Shown here: in pieces, positions 35,421 through 43,708 of the stretch
Layout: the number at the start of each line of letters is the position of its first letter
How positions within the stretch are numbered: position 1 is the stretch's first letter
NCBI GenBank assembly: GCA_016286585.1
Contig: JAEETC010000003.1
Coordinates: 1 to 64,000 of the forward strand
DNA from: Prevotella sp.
Lineage (GTDB): Bacteria > Bacteroidota > Bacteroidia > Bacteroidales > Bacteroidaceae
Direction: 5' to 3'
DNA: 64,000 nt
The notes under the pieces: model-generated
Seen by the model: only the letters and a program-made list of their open reading frames with translations
Told to the model about the DNA's origin: nothing
Database searches by the model: none
Made by a program: the position numbers and the translations under genes

Positions 35421-36957
35421 AGTTAGTACAGATGAGCAAGCAGACGGATGCTCGTTAGACGTGCAAGAGGAGCGTTTAAGAACCTATTGCAACAACCACG
35501 AATATAATATAATAGGTGAAGAGCAACCATACAAAGAGGACTTCTCAGCCAAACACTACGACCTTAGAAGACCCAAACTAAAACAAATCTACGAGTACTG
35601 CAAGAAGCATAGGAAGGAAGTCGATAAAATACTGTTCCTCCGTTGGGATAGGTTCACACGAAATCTCGAGTTCGCATTAACATACAAACGCAAATTCTAC
35701 GATGAGTTGGGCATTGAGATAAATTCTATTGAATCGCCTATAGACTTCGATGGAACAGAGTGGTCGATGATGCTTGGTGTTTACTGCGGTGTTGCACACA
35801 CTGAAGACTCAAAAATATCACAGAGGACTAGAGAATGTACACGTAAGAAACAACTTAACGGTAATTGCACAAACAAAGCCCCAAGAGGTTATATTAACAA
35901 GAGAACAGAGAGTGGTGAGGCATATGTTCAAGTCGATGAGCCACAAGCAAGAACCATACGCAAGGTGTTCCAAGAGGTCGCAAAAGGTGTTGAGGCTCCT
36001 AACAATATTAGGCGTAGGCTTTGCCCTTGGATTCCAAAAGATGCGTTCTATAGGATGCTTCGTAATATCTTCTACATTGGATTAATCAGAGTTCCAGCCT
36101 ACAAGGATGACCCAGAGCAGAAAGTCAAAGGTGTTCACGACCCAATTATAGACATTGAGACGTTCGACAAGGTGCAAGACATACTGAGCGGCAAACGTAA
36201 GCACGAGCCAAAGGTGAGCAAGACAATCGACCCAGACCTCTATCTCCGTAAGTATATAGTGTGCCCCATCTGTGGGCACTCTATTACAGGAGCTACAAGC
36301 ACTGGGAAGGGAGGCAAGTATAAGTACTACAACTGCTGCCACGACGGAAAACACCTGCGCAGACCTGCGAACTACGTCAACGACAAGTTTGCCAATTGGG
36401 TAGGCGGTTTACGACCCAACCAAGAGGTGTTAGACCTCTACACTGAGGTACTGCAAGACCTACGAGGTGAACACAAACAAGACGTTCAAAGAGAGGTTGA
36501 GGCTCGACGAAAAGAGATTGAGAAGGTTAAGGAGAGACTTACAACGGCTGACGAAAAGTTCTTAGAGGGGAATCTAAAGGATGAAGACTACAGCCGCATA
36601 ACAGAGAACTGCAAGAAGCAAATCCAAGAACTACAAGGACACATAGACCTCTTACTATCCGACACAAAAGGACTAAAGGAGAAGATAGACTACTCAGTGA
36701 ACATCATAGCAAATTTAAGAAACTTTATGCTTGATGCGCCAGTTAAGGTGAAGTGTAAGATACTGAGTTCGATGTTTCCGCAAAAAATCGAGTTTGACGG
36801 AGAAAAATATCGAACTCACGACTACAACAAGGTGCTCGACCTTATCTTCCAAGAAACCAATAAGTTACGAGGGTACGGAGAAAAAGAAAGTGAGAAATCT
36901 GAGGCGGTTTCTCACTCAGTACCCCGACCGAGAATCGAACTCGGAACTAAGCTTTAG
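35398..36957 (+). CDS. Large serine recombinase (integrase)
   Basis: 519 residues. Catalytic serine S10 lies in ILYCRVSTDEQ, and the resolvase domain runs to about 150 with LRWDRFTRN. The recombinase domain follows (about 165-260: APRGYINKR, ARTIRKVF, MLRNIFYIGLIR), then a zinc ribbon with CPICGHSITG and CC (about 290-320), and a coiled coil of about 365-430. The last 13 residues (SVPRPRIELGTKL) are encoded by tRNA-Arg sequence on the opposite strand, and the stop lies in the anticodon loop. It is expected to integrate and excise the element. The C-terminus would change on excision if the crossover lies in the tRNA. Confidence 0.93.
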   Translation: MNVILYCRVSTDEQADGCSLDVQEERLRTYCNNHEYNIIGEEQPYKEDFSAKHYDLRRPKLKQIYEYCKKHRKEVDKILFLRWDRFTRNLEFALTYKRKFYDELGIEINSIESPIDFDGTEWSMMLGVYCGVAHTEDSKISQRTRECTRKKQLNGNCTNKAPRGYINKRTESGEAYVQVDEPQARTIRKVFQEVAKGVEAPNNIRRRLCPWIPKDAFYRMLRNIFYIGLIRVPAYKDDPEQKVKGVHDPIIDIETFDKVQDILSGKRKHEPKVSKTIDPDLYLRKYIVCPICGHSITGATSTGKGGKYKYYNCCHDGKHLRRPANYVNDKFANWVGGLRPNQEVLDLYTEVLQDLRGEHKQDVQREVEARRKEIEKVKERLTTADEKFLEGNLKDEDYSRITENCKKQIQELQGHIDLLLSDTKGLKEKIDYSVNIIANLRNFMLDAPVKVKCKILSSMFPQKIEFDGEKYRTHDYNKVLDLIFQETNKLRGYGEKESEKSEAVSHSVPRPRIELGTKL

Positions 36958-36991
36958 GAGAGCCTTGTTATATCCATTTAACTATCAGGGC
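36920..36991 (-). tRNA. tRNA-Arg (anticodon CCT)
   Basis: 72-nt cloverleaf on the minus strand: acceptor GCCCTGA / TCGGGGT with G1-U72 and U5-G68 wobbles, D stem GTTA/TAAC, anticodon stem AGGCT/AGCTT with loop CTCCTAA, T arm CCGAG-TTCGATT-CTCGG, discriminator A, no CCA. The anticodon is at 36956-36958. Its 3' half is shared with the end of the serine recombinase gene. Confidence 0.94.
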
Positions 36992-37029
36992 AGAAGGTTT
37001 CCTGAGAAGAGGAAACGGCATTCTGGCTG

Positions 37030-37061
37030 CAAAGGTACGCTATTTTTTGCGGACAGCCAAA
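37030..37061 (-). promoter_or_regulatory. Promoter of tRNA-Arg
   Basis: Minus-strand TTTG (37061-37058) and TACCTTTG (37037-37030) with 20 bp spacing, directly after the stop of the GH28-GH43 gene. A 7-bp hairpin, GTTTCCT / AGGAAAC (36997-37016), lies in the leader before the tRNA. Confidence 0.85.
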
Positions 37062-39947
37062 CTATTGGGTGACTTTTTGCTGAAAAAAGTCAAAATCGGC
37101 CTTGCCATCGGGACCGTAACAAAAGAGACCAACGCGGATGCCTTTCCAGTAGCCGCCACGCATGGGGAAGGGGTCGCAGGCTGGGAGATAGGCCTCGCCA
37201 TCGGTACTATAGAAGTACTGGTGACGATTTTGCTCACAGTCGTTGGTGATTTTAAGATAGAGACGTGTGAAGGTGCCAGGTTGGATAATGGTACGTTGGC
37301 CGTTTTTCTCGATGAAAACGCCCTTTTTGCAGAGACCGATGCCAGTAAACAGCTTGCCAGAACAGAAGAGTCCGGCATAACAGTCACCTTCCTCCTCGAC
37401 GGCCGTCGTGCTCTCACTCAGATAGCCTACAACCTTTTGAGTCAGCATGTTACGACAGGCTTTCAGACTGTCGGCAGGCAGGGCATCGATGGTGAGGAAT
37501 CCCTTTCGCTTCAAAAGACTCCAGTGGGCATCGTCGGGATTGTGGTTCCATTGCCAGACGAACTTCAGATTCGAGGAGGAAGGAGTGAGAAGGGAGGAGT
37601 GGAAAATGTCGAAATCGTCGATGAAATCGGATGAAACGTATTGGTTTGTCATGGGAATGGCTTGATGATTTCCGAGAGGTTTTCCCCATTTGGCGACGGG
37701 TTCGCCAATACCGTTGCCGTTGAGGTCGACACCCATCAGTGGCCAGTCGTCCTGCCATCTGGCAGGTTGCAGATGGACCACGCGCCCCAAGACAGGTGTT
37801 TCCTGGAAGTGATAGAACCACCAGCTGCCGTCGGGCGCATCGACCAAAGCTCCCTGATGAGGGCCGTTGATCTTGGTGTCACCCTGTTCAAGCACAATCT
37901 TCCGTTCGTATGGACCGTAGATGTTACGTGAACGGAGCACCGTCTGCCAGCCTGTACCTACGCCTCCCTCAGGGATAATCAGATAATACCAGCCGTTACG
38001 CCTGAGCCACTTGGTGCCTTCGGCAATGGGGCCTTCATAGACGGTCACGCCCTCGTCGAGCAGTGTTTTTCCGTCAGGTGTCATTCGATGGACGATGATT
38101 GGGCCAGCCCCATGACGGCTGCGACCCAGATAGGCCTGGCCGTCCTCGTCCCAGAAAGGACAGGGATCCTCCCATTTCTCCACACGACGGACGAGATGGA
38201 GTGGGGCCCAAGGACCATGCGGGTCCTTAGCGGTGGTCATATAAAGACCTTCCTCGGGTGTACAAAAGAAGATGTAATAGAGTCCGTCGTGATAGCGGAT
38301 AGCGGGAGCCCAGGAGCCTCCGGCATAATGCTGGTTGCTGTCCCATCCAGGCTCATCGAAACGGCGATAAACCTGACTGATATACTGCCAGTTGACCATA
38401 TCTTCAGACTCCAATACCTGCATGCCCATGAAATGGAAGTCAGAGGCCACCATATAATACTTCTTGCCCACCCGGATGACGTCGGGGTCGGAGAAGTCTG
38501 CGTTAATGACGGGATTGATGTAAGTTCCATCGCCCTGATCACCCCAAGAATGGGGATACTGATGGATGTCTGCATCGATGTGGACGAAGTTGGGACGGGC
38601 ATCGGGCTGCTCTGTGACAATCGTCACACGATCGAAACGGATATTCCTTGCGTGTCTGACGAAGAATCCTTTGGCAGGCAGGTTGCCCCACATCGTTGCC
38701 TCAGGATATTCCTTCTCTTTCTCGTCCTTGATGGAATCGTTAATATGTGCCATTTCATCGACAGTTACGCCACCTTGATGGTGGATGGTCACGTTGCTGA
38801 CTGTCACATTCTTGATGGGATGACCGGGAAGTCCCGTGATGCTACAACCCATTGACCCCGCATGGTGGATCTGAATATTGTTCAGCCGGATGCCATTGAT
38901 AGTGCCCACATGGTCTATCGGTATCAAAGTGGCAGATTCCAGGTCAGAAGCGGCAGTTGCATATTGATACCCCCTTCCTCTGTTGCCCAGCCGGATGAAA
39001 ATGGGCGACTCTGTGCCCTCGACGGTCATGTCGGAGACACTAACGTTCTCTAAAATACCCCCGTCGACAATCTCCAGTGAAACGGCTGACGAACCAATCC
39101 ACTGGCCGAAGAACTTCTCCCGTTGGTCGCTACTTGGCTTTACCACAATACCACTGATGTCGATATTTCGGAAACCGCCGTTGGTCTCCGTACCCAGTTT
39201 TACGGCATTGCAATGACTGCTCACCACGCAGTCAAAGATACGGATATCCTCGCAAAGACGGGGTGAGGTAGACTTAAGCGTGATACCGTCGTCGTCGCTG
39301 TCAGACGTCATGCCACGAACAATTACATCATGGCAACCATCCAGATCAAGGGCATCGTTGTTGTAGTTGTTTCGGTTAAAAACCTTGATTCCATCGATGA
39401 AAAGCCGGTCGCAGGCGAGATAGTGCTGCATCCAGCAGCCGCTGTTCCTAAGTGTGATATTCCTTACGATGATATCCTCGCCACGGATGATCCGCAACAG
39501 GTGAGGACGGGTGATACCCTCGTCATTCCATGAGAGTTTCCTGAAGGCACGTCCACGTCCGTCGATAGTTCCCTGACCGTCAATAATCACATTCCTGACC
39601 TTGTCGGCATAGATGAGTTGGATGGTCGCAACATTCGTACGTAGCGACACATAGTCCGATTTCATCGGAATATAGTCCTTCAAATCGGTACTTCCGTAGA
39701 GTGTCGCACCCTGTTCCAGATACAGACAAACGTTGCTCTTCAGCACAATGGTGCCCGACTTATACATGCCTTCCGGAATCACCACCCTGCCGCCGCCTGC
39801 CTCTGAGCATGCGTCGATGGCCTGTTGAATAGCCGTCGTGCTGAGTTGTGTCGTGTCGTTCTTTGCTCCGTAACTGATGATGTTATAGTCGGCCGCGTAA
39901 ACGGTCATGCATCCTGTCATTAGGATGGAAAAAACAATCCTTCTCAT
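37062..39947 (-). CDS. GH28 polygalacturonase fused to GH43 glycosidase, exported
   Basis: 961 residues with a signal peptide (MRRIVFSILMTGCMTVYA). About 20-465 is a GH28 beta-helix with NNDALDLDG (196-204), the acidic cluster SDDDG (217-221) and SHCNAVKLGTETNGG (244-258). About 472-800 is a GH43 five-bladed propeller: NPVINADFSDPDVIRVG with base D487, WEDPCPFWDEDG with D594, and general acid E643 in GPIAEGTKW. The remaining C-terminal region is a beta-sandwich (FCYGPDGKADFDFF). It probably cuts galacturonan or decorated pectin and removes side-chain sugars; precise linkages cannot be told. Upstream lies a divergent promoter region. Confidence 0.9.
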   Translation of the reverse strand: MRRIVFSILMTGCMTVYAADYNIISYGAKNDTTQLSTTAIQQAIDACSEAGGGRVVIPEGMYKSGTIVLKSNVCLYLEQGATLYGSTDLKDYIPMKSDYVSLRTNVATIQLIYADKVRNVIIDGQGTIDGRGRAFRKLSWNDEGITRPHLLRIIRGEDIIVRNITLRNSGCWMQHYLACDRLFIDGIKVFNRNNYNNDALDLDGCHDVIVRGMTSDSDDDGITLKSTSPRLCEDIRIFDCVVSSHCNAVKLGTETNGGFRNIDISGIVVKPSSDQREKFFGQWIGSSAVSLEIVDGGILENVSVSDMTVEGTESPIFIRLGNRGRGYQYATAASDLESATLIPIDHVGTINGIRLNNIQIHHAGSMGCSITGLPGHPIKNVTVSNVTIHHQGGVTVDEMAHINDSIKDEKEKEYPEATMWGNLPAKGFFVRHARNIRFDRVTIVTEQPDARPNFVHIDADIHQYPHSWGDQGDGTYINPVINADFSDPDVIRVGKKYYMVASDFHFMGMQVLESEDMVNWQYISQVYRRFDEPGWDSNQHYAGGSWAPAIRYHDGLYYIFFCTPEEGLYMTTAKDPHGPWAPLHLVRRVEKWEDPCPFWDEDGQAYLGRSRHGAGPIIVHRMTPDGKTLLDEGVTVYEGPIAEGTKWLRRNGWYYLIIPEGGVGTGWQTVLRSRNIYGPYERKIVLEQGDTKINGPHQGALVDAPDGSWWFYHFQETPVLGRVVHLQPARWQDDWPLMGVDLNGNGIGEPVAKWGKPLGNHQAIPMTNQYVSSDFIDDFDIFHSSLLTPSSSNLKFVWQWNHNPDDAHWSLLKRKGFLTIDALPADSLKACRNMLTQKVVGYLSESTTAVEEEGDCYAGLFCSGKLFTGIGLCKKGVFIEKNGQRTIIQPGTFTRLYLKITNDCEQNRHQYFYSTDGEAYLPACDPFPMRGGYWKGIRVGLFCYGPDGKADFDFFQQKVTQ

Positions 39948-39971
39948 TTTACACCTTTATTTAATTGTGTG

Positions 39972-40080
39972 CAAAGATACATAATATTTTTGAAAGTAAC
40001 CAATACTTTTTCATTTATAATGCATGGCAAAGATTTTCGTTCTTAGTACGTACTGCTTTCAATATTAATTCTTATCTTTG
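39972..40080. promoter_or_regulatory. Divergent promoter region of GH28-GH43 and esterase
   Basis: The minus-strand -7 TATCTTTG (39979-39972) serves the GH28-GH43 gene, and the plus-strand -7 TATCTTTG (40073-40080) serves the esterase. Between them is the 10-bp palindrome AGTACGTACT (40045-40054) with a central CG, a possible shared operator that differs from the AAACGTTT sites. Confidence 0.55.
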
Positions 40081-40109
40081 CCCTGTTGATTATAAACTTT
40101 AAACCAGAC

Positions 40110-41600
40110 ATGATGAAAAAACTGTTCTTATTGTTGCCGTTATTGGCATTGTTGGGTTGCACTTCGACAGAAGTTGAGAATCCCGTGTTGACCATCGAGG
40201 GTGGTCAGATTCAAGGTGTGTTGGCCGAGAATCCCGGCGTGTATGTTTACAAAGGAATCCCTTATGCTGCTGCTCCTATCGGTGATCTGCGCTGGAAAGA
40301 GCCCCAGCCCGTTGTGGCTTGGGAAGGGGTAAAGGTGTGTGACCGTTTCGGACATCCCGGCTATCAGGCTGTACACTATCCCGGTTTCTATGCTTCTGAG
40401 TGGGGCTACGGTGACGAGGCTCCTTATAGTGAGGACTGTCTTTATCTGAATGTCTACACGAAGGCTCCAGGTCAGGTGGACAAGAAACTGCCTGTGGCCC
40501 TGTGGATTCACGGTGGCGGCTATCGTGAGGGCTGGGGCACAGAGCCAGAGTTCGACGGTCAGGAATGGGCCTCGAAGGATGTGGTGCTCGTGACCATCAA
40601 CTACCGTCTCGGCATCTTCGGCTTCATGCCTTATGGCGAACTCTCCGCAGAGAGTCCTCATGGCGTATCCGGAAACTATGGTATCCTGGATCAGATCCAG
40701 TCTCTGAAGTGGATTAAGGCTAATATCGCCCAGTTTGGTGGCGATCCCGACAACGTGACCATCTTCGGACAGAGCGCTGGTGCCGGCAGTGTGCGCACCA
40801 TCTGTGAGTCACCACTGGCCCGTGGTCTGTTCCACAAGGCTGTCATCATGAGCGGTGGTGGTCTGAACGTGCCCCCGAAGGATGGTGAAGCAGCCAAGCT
40901 GGCTACACCGATGGCGAAGTTCTTTACCTATAATCCCACGCTGAAGGAGGCTGAGGCAGAGACCAAGAAGGTGATGGACTGGGCTGGTCTGACTGATCTT
41001 GCCAAGTTGCGTGCTGCCTCTACGGAGATCCTTTACCCTATGTGCAACATCTATAATATGGTTAATAAGAGCGACCTCTATGTGATGGAGCGCCCGATTG
41101 TCGACGGCTATGTATCCCTGAAGAGTTTCGACGAGGCTGCACGCGAGGGTTCGATTGCCGATGTGCCTTATATGATTGGCTATACGCTGAACGACATGGG
41201 TTCGATGGGGCCTGGCATCGCAGAGTTCTGTAAAGTGCGTCAAGAGAAGGGTGGCAAGGCCTGGGCTTACGAGTTTGCCCGTCCGTTGCCCGATGACGGC
41301 AAGCATCCGGAGATTACGGATCGTCTGAAAGGCGCCTTCCACTCTTCCGACCTTTGGTTTGTCTTCAAGAGCCTGAAGCACTGCTGGCGTCCTTGGACAC
41401 AAGGTGACTGGGACCTCTCGGAGAAGATGCTGACGGCCTGGACGAACTTCGCCAAATATAGTGATCCCAACGGCGCTGAGGGCTCTGAGGGTCTTGGCTG
41501 GGCACCCTGCACGGCTGAAAATCCGCAGTTCATGCTCTTCAAACTCGACGATAAGGATGCTGAGGCCTCTGAGATGGGTGAGCCGATTCTGCCAGAATAA
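40110..41600 (+). CDS. Type-B carboxylesterase lipoprotein
   Basis: 496 residues from ATG 40110 (MMKKLFLLLPLLALLGC), a lipoprotein signal with lipobox LLGC, so it is membrane anchored in the envelope. It is an alpha/beta hydrolase of the COesterase family: the EDCLYLNVY signature, oxyanion segment IHGGGYREG, and nucleophile S222 in GQSAGAG. An in-frame start at 40086 would put eight residues before a normal signal peptide and is unlikely. The context between GH28-GH43 and GH43 suggests it removes acetyl, methyl or feruloyl esters from pectic polysaccharide; the specificity is inferred. Confidence 0.85.
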   Translation: MMKKLFLLLPLLALLGCTSTEVENPVLTIEGGQIQGVLAENPGVYVYKGIPYAAAPIGDLRWKEPQPVVAWEGVKVCDRFGHPGYQAVHYPGFYASEWGYGDEAPYSEDCLYLNVYTKAPGQVDKKLPVALWIHGGGYREGWGTEPEFDGQEWASKDVVLVTINYRLGIFGFMPYGELSAESPHGVSGNYGILDQIQSLKWIKANIAQFGGDPDNVTIFGQSAGAGSVRTICESPLARGLFHKAVIMSGGGLNVPPKDGEAAKLATPMAKFFTYNPTLKEAEAETKKVMDWAGLTDLAKLRAASTEILYPMCNIYNMVNKSDLYVMERPIVDGYVSLKSFDEAAREGSIADVPYMIGYTLNDMGSMGPGIAEFCKVRQEKGGKAWAYEFARPLPDDGKHPEITDRLKGAFHSSDLWFVFKSLKHCWRPWTQGDWDLSEKMLTAWTNFAKYSDPNGAEGSEGLGWAPCTAENPQFMLFKLDDKDAEASEMGEPILPE

Positions 41601-41618
41601 ACCTTCAAAAATATTAAG

Positions 41619-43655
41619 ATGAAAAGACTATTTCTGTTTTCGTTCTTCCTTTGTGCTGCCTTGAGTGCCAGCGCACAGAACCCTTATCTCCCTTTGTGGG
41701 AACATGTGCCCGATGGTGAGCCCCGAGTCTTTGAGGATCCCGACCATCCAGGTAAGTTGCGTGCTTATATCATCGGTTCGCACGACACGAACTATACCGC
41801 CTATTGTGGCAGTGATATCCGCATGTGGTCTGCTCCTGTCGAAGACCTGACGCAGTGGCGCGATGAAGGTCCGATCTTTACCTGGTATGTCGACGGACAG
41901 TGGGACACGATGTTCGCCCCAGATTTGGTGGAGGTAAAGGACAAGGCTACGGGCAAGAAGACCTACTACCTCTATCCTCACTCCCGTGGCTGGCGTCGTG
42001 TGGCGATGGTCTGTAAGAGCGACCGTCCCAATGGTCCCTTCACACCCATCAACCTGACGGAAGATGGTCGTCAGTGTGTGCCTGGCTCACTCATCGACTT
42101 CGATCCCTCCGTATTCATCGAGACTATCACAGACAAGAAGGATAAGGACTTCGACAAGGGCTTCCGCGCCTATGTATTCTATGGTTTCCAGCATTCTACG
42201 GCCTGTGAGTTGGATCAGAACACGATGTACTCCCAACGTCCAGGAACCGAACTGATCGATCCCTTCATTCCCGCCAGCAGTGCTGATGGTCGTTTGCTTG
42301 ACAAGGAGGGTAGCGTGTATAAGGCCCTCTATGAGGGACAGAATCCGCTCGACTTCAACTTCTTCGAGGCATCGTCTATCCGTCAGGTGGGCAATAAGTA
42401 TGTGATGGTGTTCAGCGGCTACAGCGGCAAGGAATATGGTCTGGGCAACACCAATTCCGCCCTGCGCTATGCTTTCGGTGACTCACCCCTCGGTCCCTGG
42501 CGATCTGGTGGTGTGCTGGTTGACTCCCGTGGCGTAGTGGCTGGCGAGAATGGCGCCCAACTCATCACCACCAATGCCGGCCATAACACCCACGGCTCAC
42601 TTCAGGAGATCAACGGTCAGTGGTATGTGTTCTATCACCGTCCGCCACGAGGCTTTGGCTTTGCCCGTCAGCCGATGGTCGCTCCTGTGAAAATCACTTG
42701 GGACAAGAAACCCGTTGCCAAAGGTGGTGTGGTAAAGATTACAGGCTATGACCCATACGCAGCCAACAACGAGTGGACGGCTGCCGCTGCCGACGGTAAT
42801 ACCTATACGGGTGCCGAGGTGACCTCCGAAGGTTTCCAAATCTTCGGACTGCCGCCGTATGCTTATTATTCTGCAGGTTATGCTTGCTATATGACGGGTG
42901 GCACGAATAGCAACGAGTGGATGCAGGACAATCACGATATCTGGAACAACTCTATGGACCTCGTTGGTATTACCAACGGTGGTATCGTGGGCTTCAAGTA
43001 CTTTGGCTTCGGTGGCCTGGCTCAGGACACGAAGGGACTGAAGGCCTTTGAAGGTACGAAGGCTGGCGACGGTACTGGTCTCTATCTGAACCTGACCTCT
43101 GGCGGTCATGGTGCCTTCAAGATTCACGTACGCCTCGATGACCCCTGGAAAGGCGATGAAATCGCGGTTTTTGATATTCCTGCCGATGATTCACGCACAG
43201 CAAAACTGTATCATAAGAATGTGCCAGCCGTTGAGGGACTGACAGGCAAACATGCTATCTACCTCGTGGCTGATGGTCCGGATATCAAGGTGCCAGAGCG
43301 TCCACGCTGGGGTGGTCCCCGTGGTCCGCAGCGTCCTGACGGACTCTTTAATCTCCACGGCATCGGCTTCATGAAGGCAGGCATGAGCCTGAAGGCCCCT
43401 CAGGTGCCACAGGTGACGATTATGGCTGATGGTCAGAAACTGGTGATTCCTACGACGCCTATTCGTTTCACTAATCTCAACGGCTATACTGATCAGACCC
43501 GCTATCAGGTGTACGGCAAGTTGGGCGAGGGTTCGAGACTCACGGCTACCTCCAACAATCCGGAAGTGAAGTTCGAAATCAGTCCCATCGTCGAGGGTCG
43601 TGCCACCATCAAGGCCACTTGGCAGGGCTTGACGAAGATATTCCTGATTAACTAA
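41619..43655 (+). CDS. GH43-like glycosidase, exported
   Basis: 678 residues with a signal peptide (MKRLFLFSFFLCAALSASA). The first 390 residues look like a GH43 propeller: YLPLWEHVPDGEPRVFEDP, MFAPDLVEV, SLIDFDPSVFIE, FFEASSIRQVGNKYVMVFSG (candidate general acid Glu) and NTHGSLQEINGQWYVFYHRP. The rest is a beta-sandwich carbohydrate-binding-like region (GGTNSNEW..., GDGTGLYLNL, HVRLDDPW) and an Ig-like end. Likely an arabinofuranosidase, xylosidase or galactosidase acting on polysaccharide side chains. It lies 18 bp after the esterase, so the two form an operon. Confidence 0.83.
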   Translation: MKRLFLFSFFLCAALSASAQNPYLPLWEHVPDGEPRVFEDPDHPGKLRAYIIGSHDTNYTAYCGSDIRMWSAPVEDLTQWRDEGPIFTWYVDGQWDTMFAPDLVEVKDKATGKKTYYLYPHSRGWRRVAMVCKSDRPNGPFTPINLTEDGRQCVPGSLIDFDPSVFIETITDKKDKDFDKGFRAYVFYGFQHSTACELDQNTMYSQRPGTELIDPFIPASSADGRLLDKEGSVYKALYEGQNPLDFNFFEASSIRQVGNKYVMVFSGYSGKEYGLGNTNSALRYAFGDSPLGPWRSGGVLVDSRGVVAGENGAQLITTNAGHNTHGSLQEINGQWYVFYHRPPRGFGFARQPMVAPVKITWDKKPVAKGGVVKITGYDPYAANNEWTAAAADGNTYTGAEVTSEGFQIFGLPPYAYYSAGYACYMTGGTNSNEWMQDNHDIWNNSMDLVGITNGGIVGFKYFGFGGLAQDTKGLKAFEGTKAGDGTGLYLNLTSGGHGAFKIHVRLDDPWKGDEIAVFDIPADDSRTAKLYHKNVPAVEGLTGKHAIYLVADGPDIKVPERPRWGGPRGPQRPDGLFNLHGIGFMKAGMSLKAPQVPQVTIMADGQKLVIPTTPIRFTNLNGYTDQTRYQVYGKLGEGSRLTATSNNPEVKFEISPIVEGRATIKATWQGLTKIFLIN

Positions 43656-43668
43656 GCCGCCAGTAATC

Positions 43669-43707
43669 AAAAAAGGCAGAGGATCTCACTGATTCTCTGC
43701 CTTTTTT
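43669..43707. terminator. Bidirectional terminator
   Basis: A 13-bp perfect stem AAAAAAGGCAGAG / CTCTGCCTTTTTT (43669-43681 / 43695-43707). A-rich and T-rich ends serve both the GH43 gene and the convergent OPT transporter gene. Confidence 0.93.
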
Positions 43708-43708
43708 A

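Larger units (their letters stand above)
32000..36957. mobile_element. AT-rich integrative element adjoining tRNA-Arg(CCT)
   Basis: A visibly AT-rich block of about 5 kb carrying a NUMOD3-like small protein, a rolling-circle-type replication initiator, a secreted DUF695 protein, an XRE repressor, a small serine recombinase, a short GTG-started ORF and a large serine recombinase. The right boundary is inferred to be in the tRNA-Arg gene, because the integrase reading frame ends in its anticodon loop. The left boundary is uncertain; TCGAACTC at 31986-31993 repeats eight bases of the tRNA T-loop region (36935-36942) but may be chance. No conjugation or capsid gene is present. Confidence 0.7.

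Noticed and set aside
40045-40054. AGTACGTACT as a third member of the AAACGTTT operator set
   Set aside because: Both are CG-centred palindromes, but they share only the central ACGT, so I did not group them.
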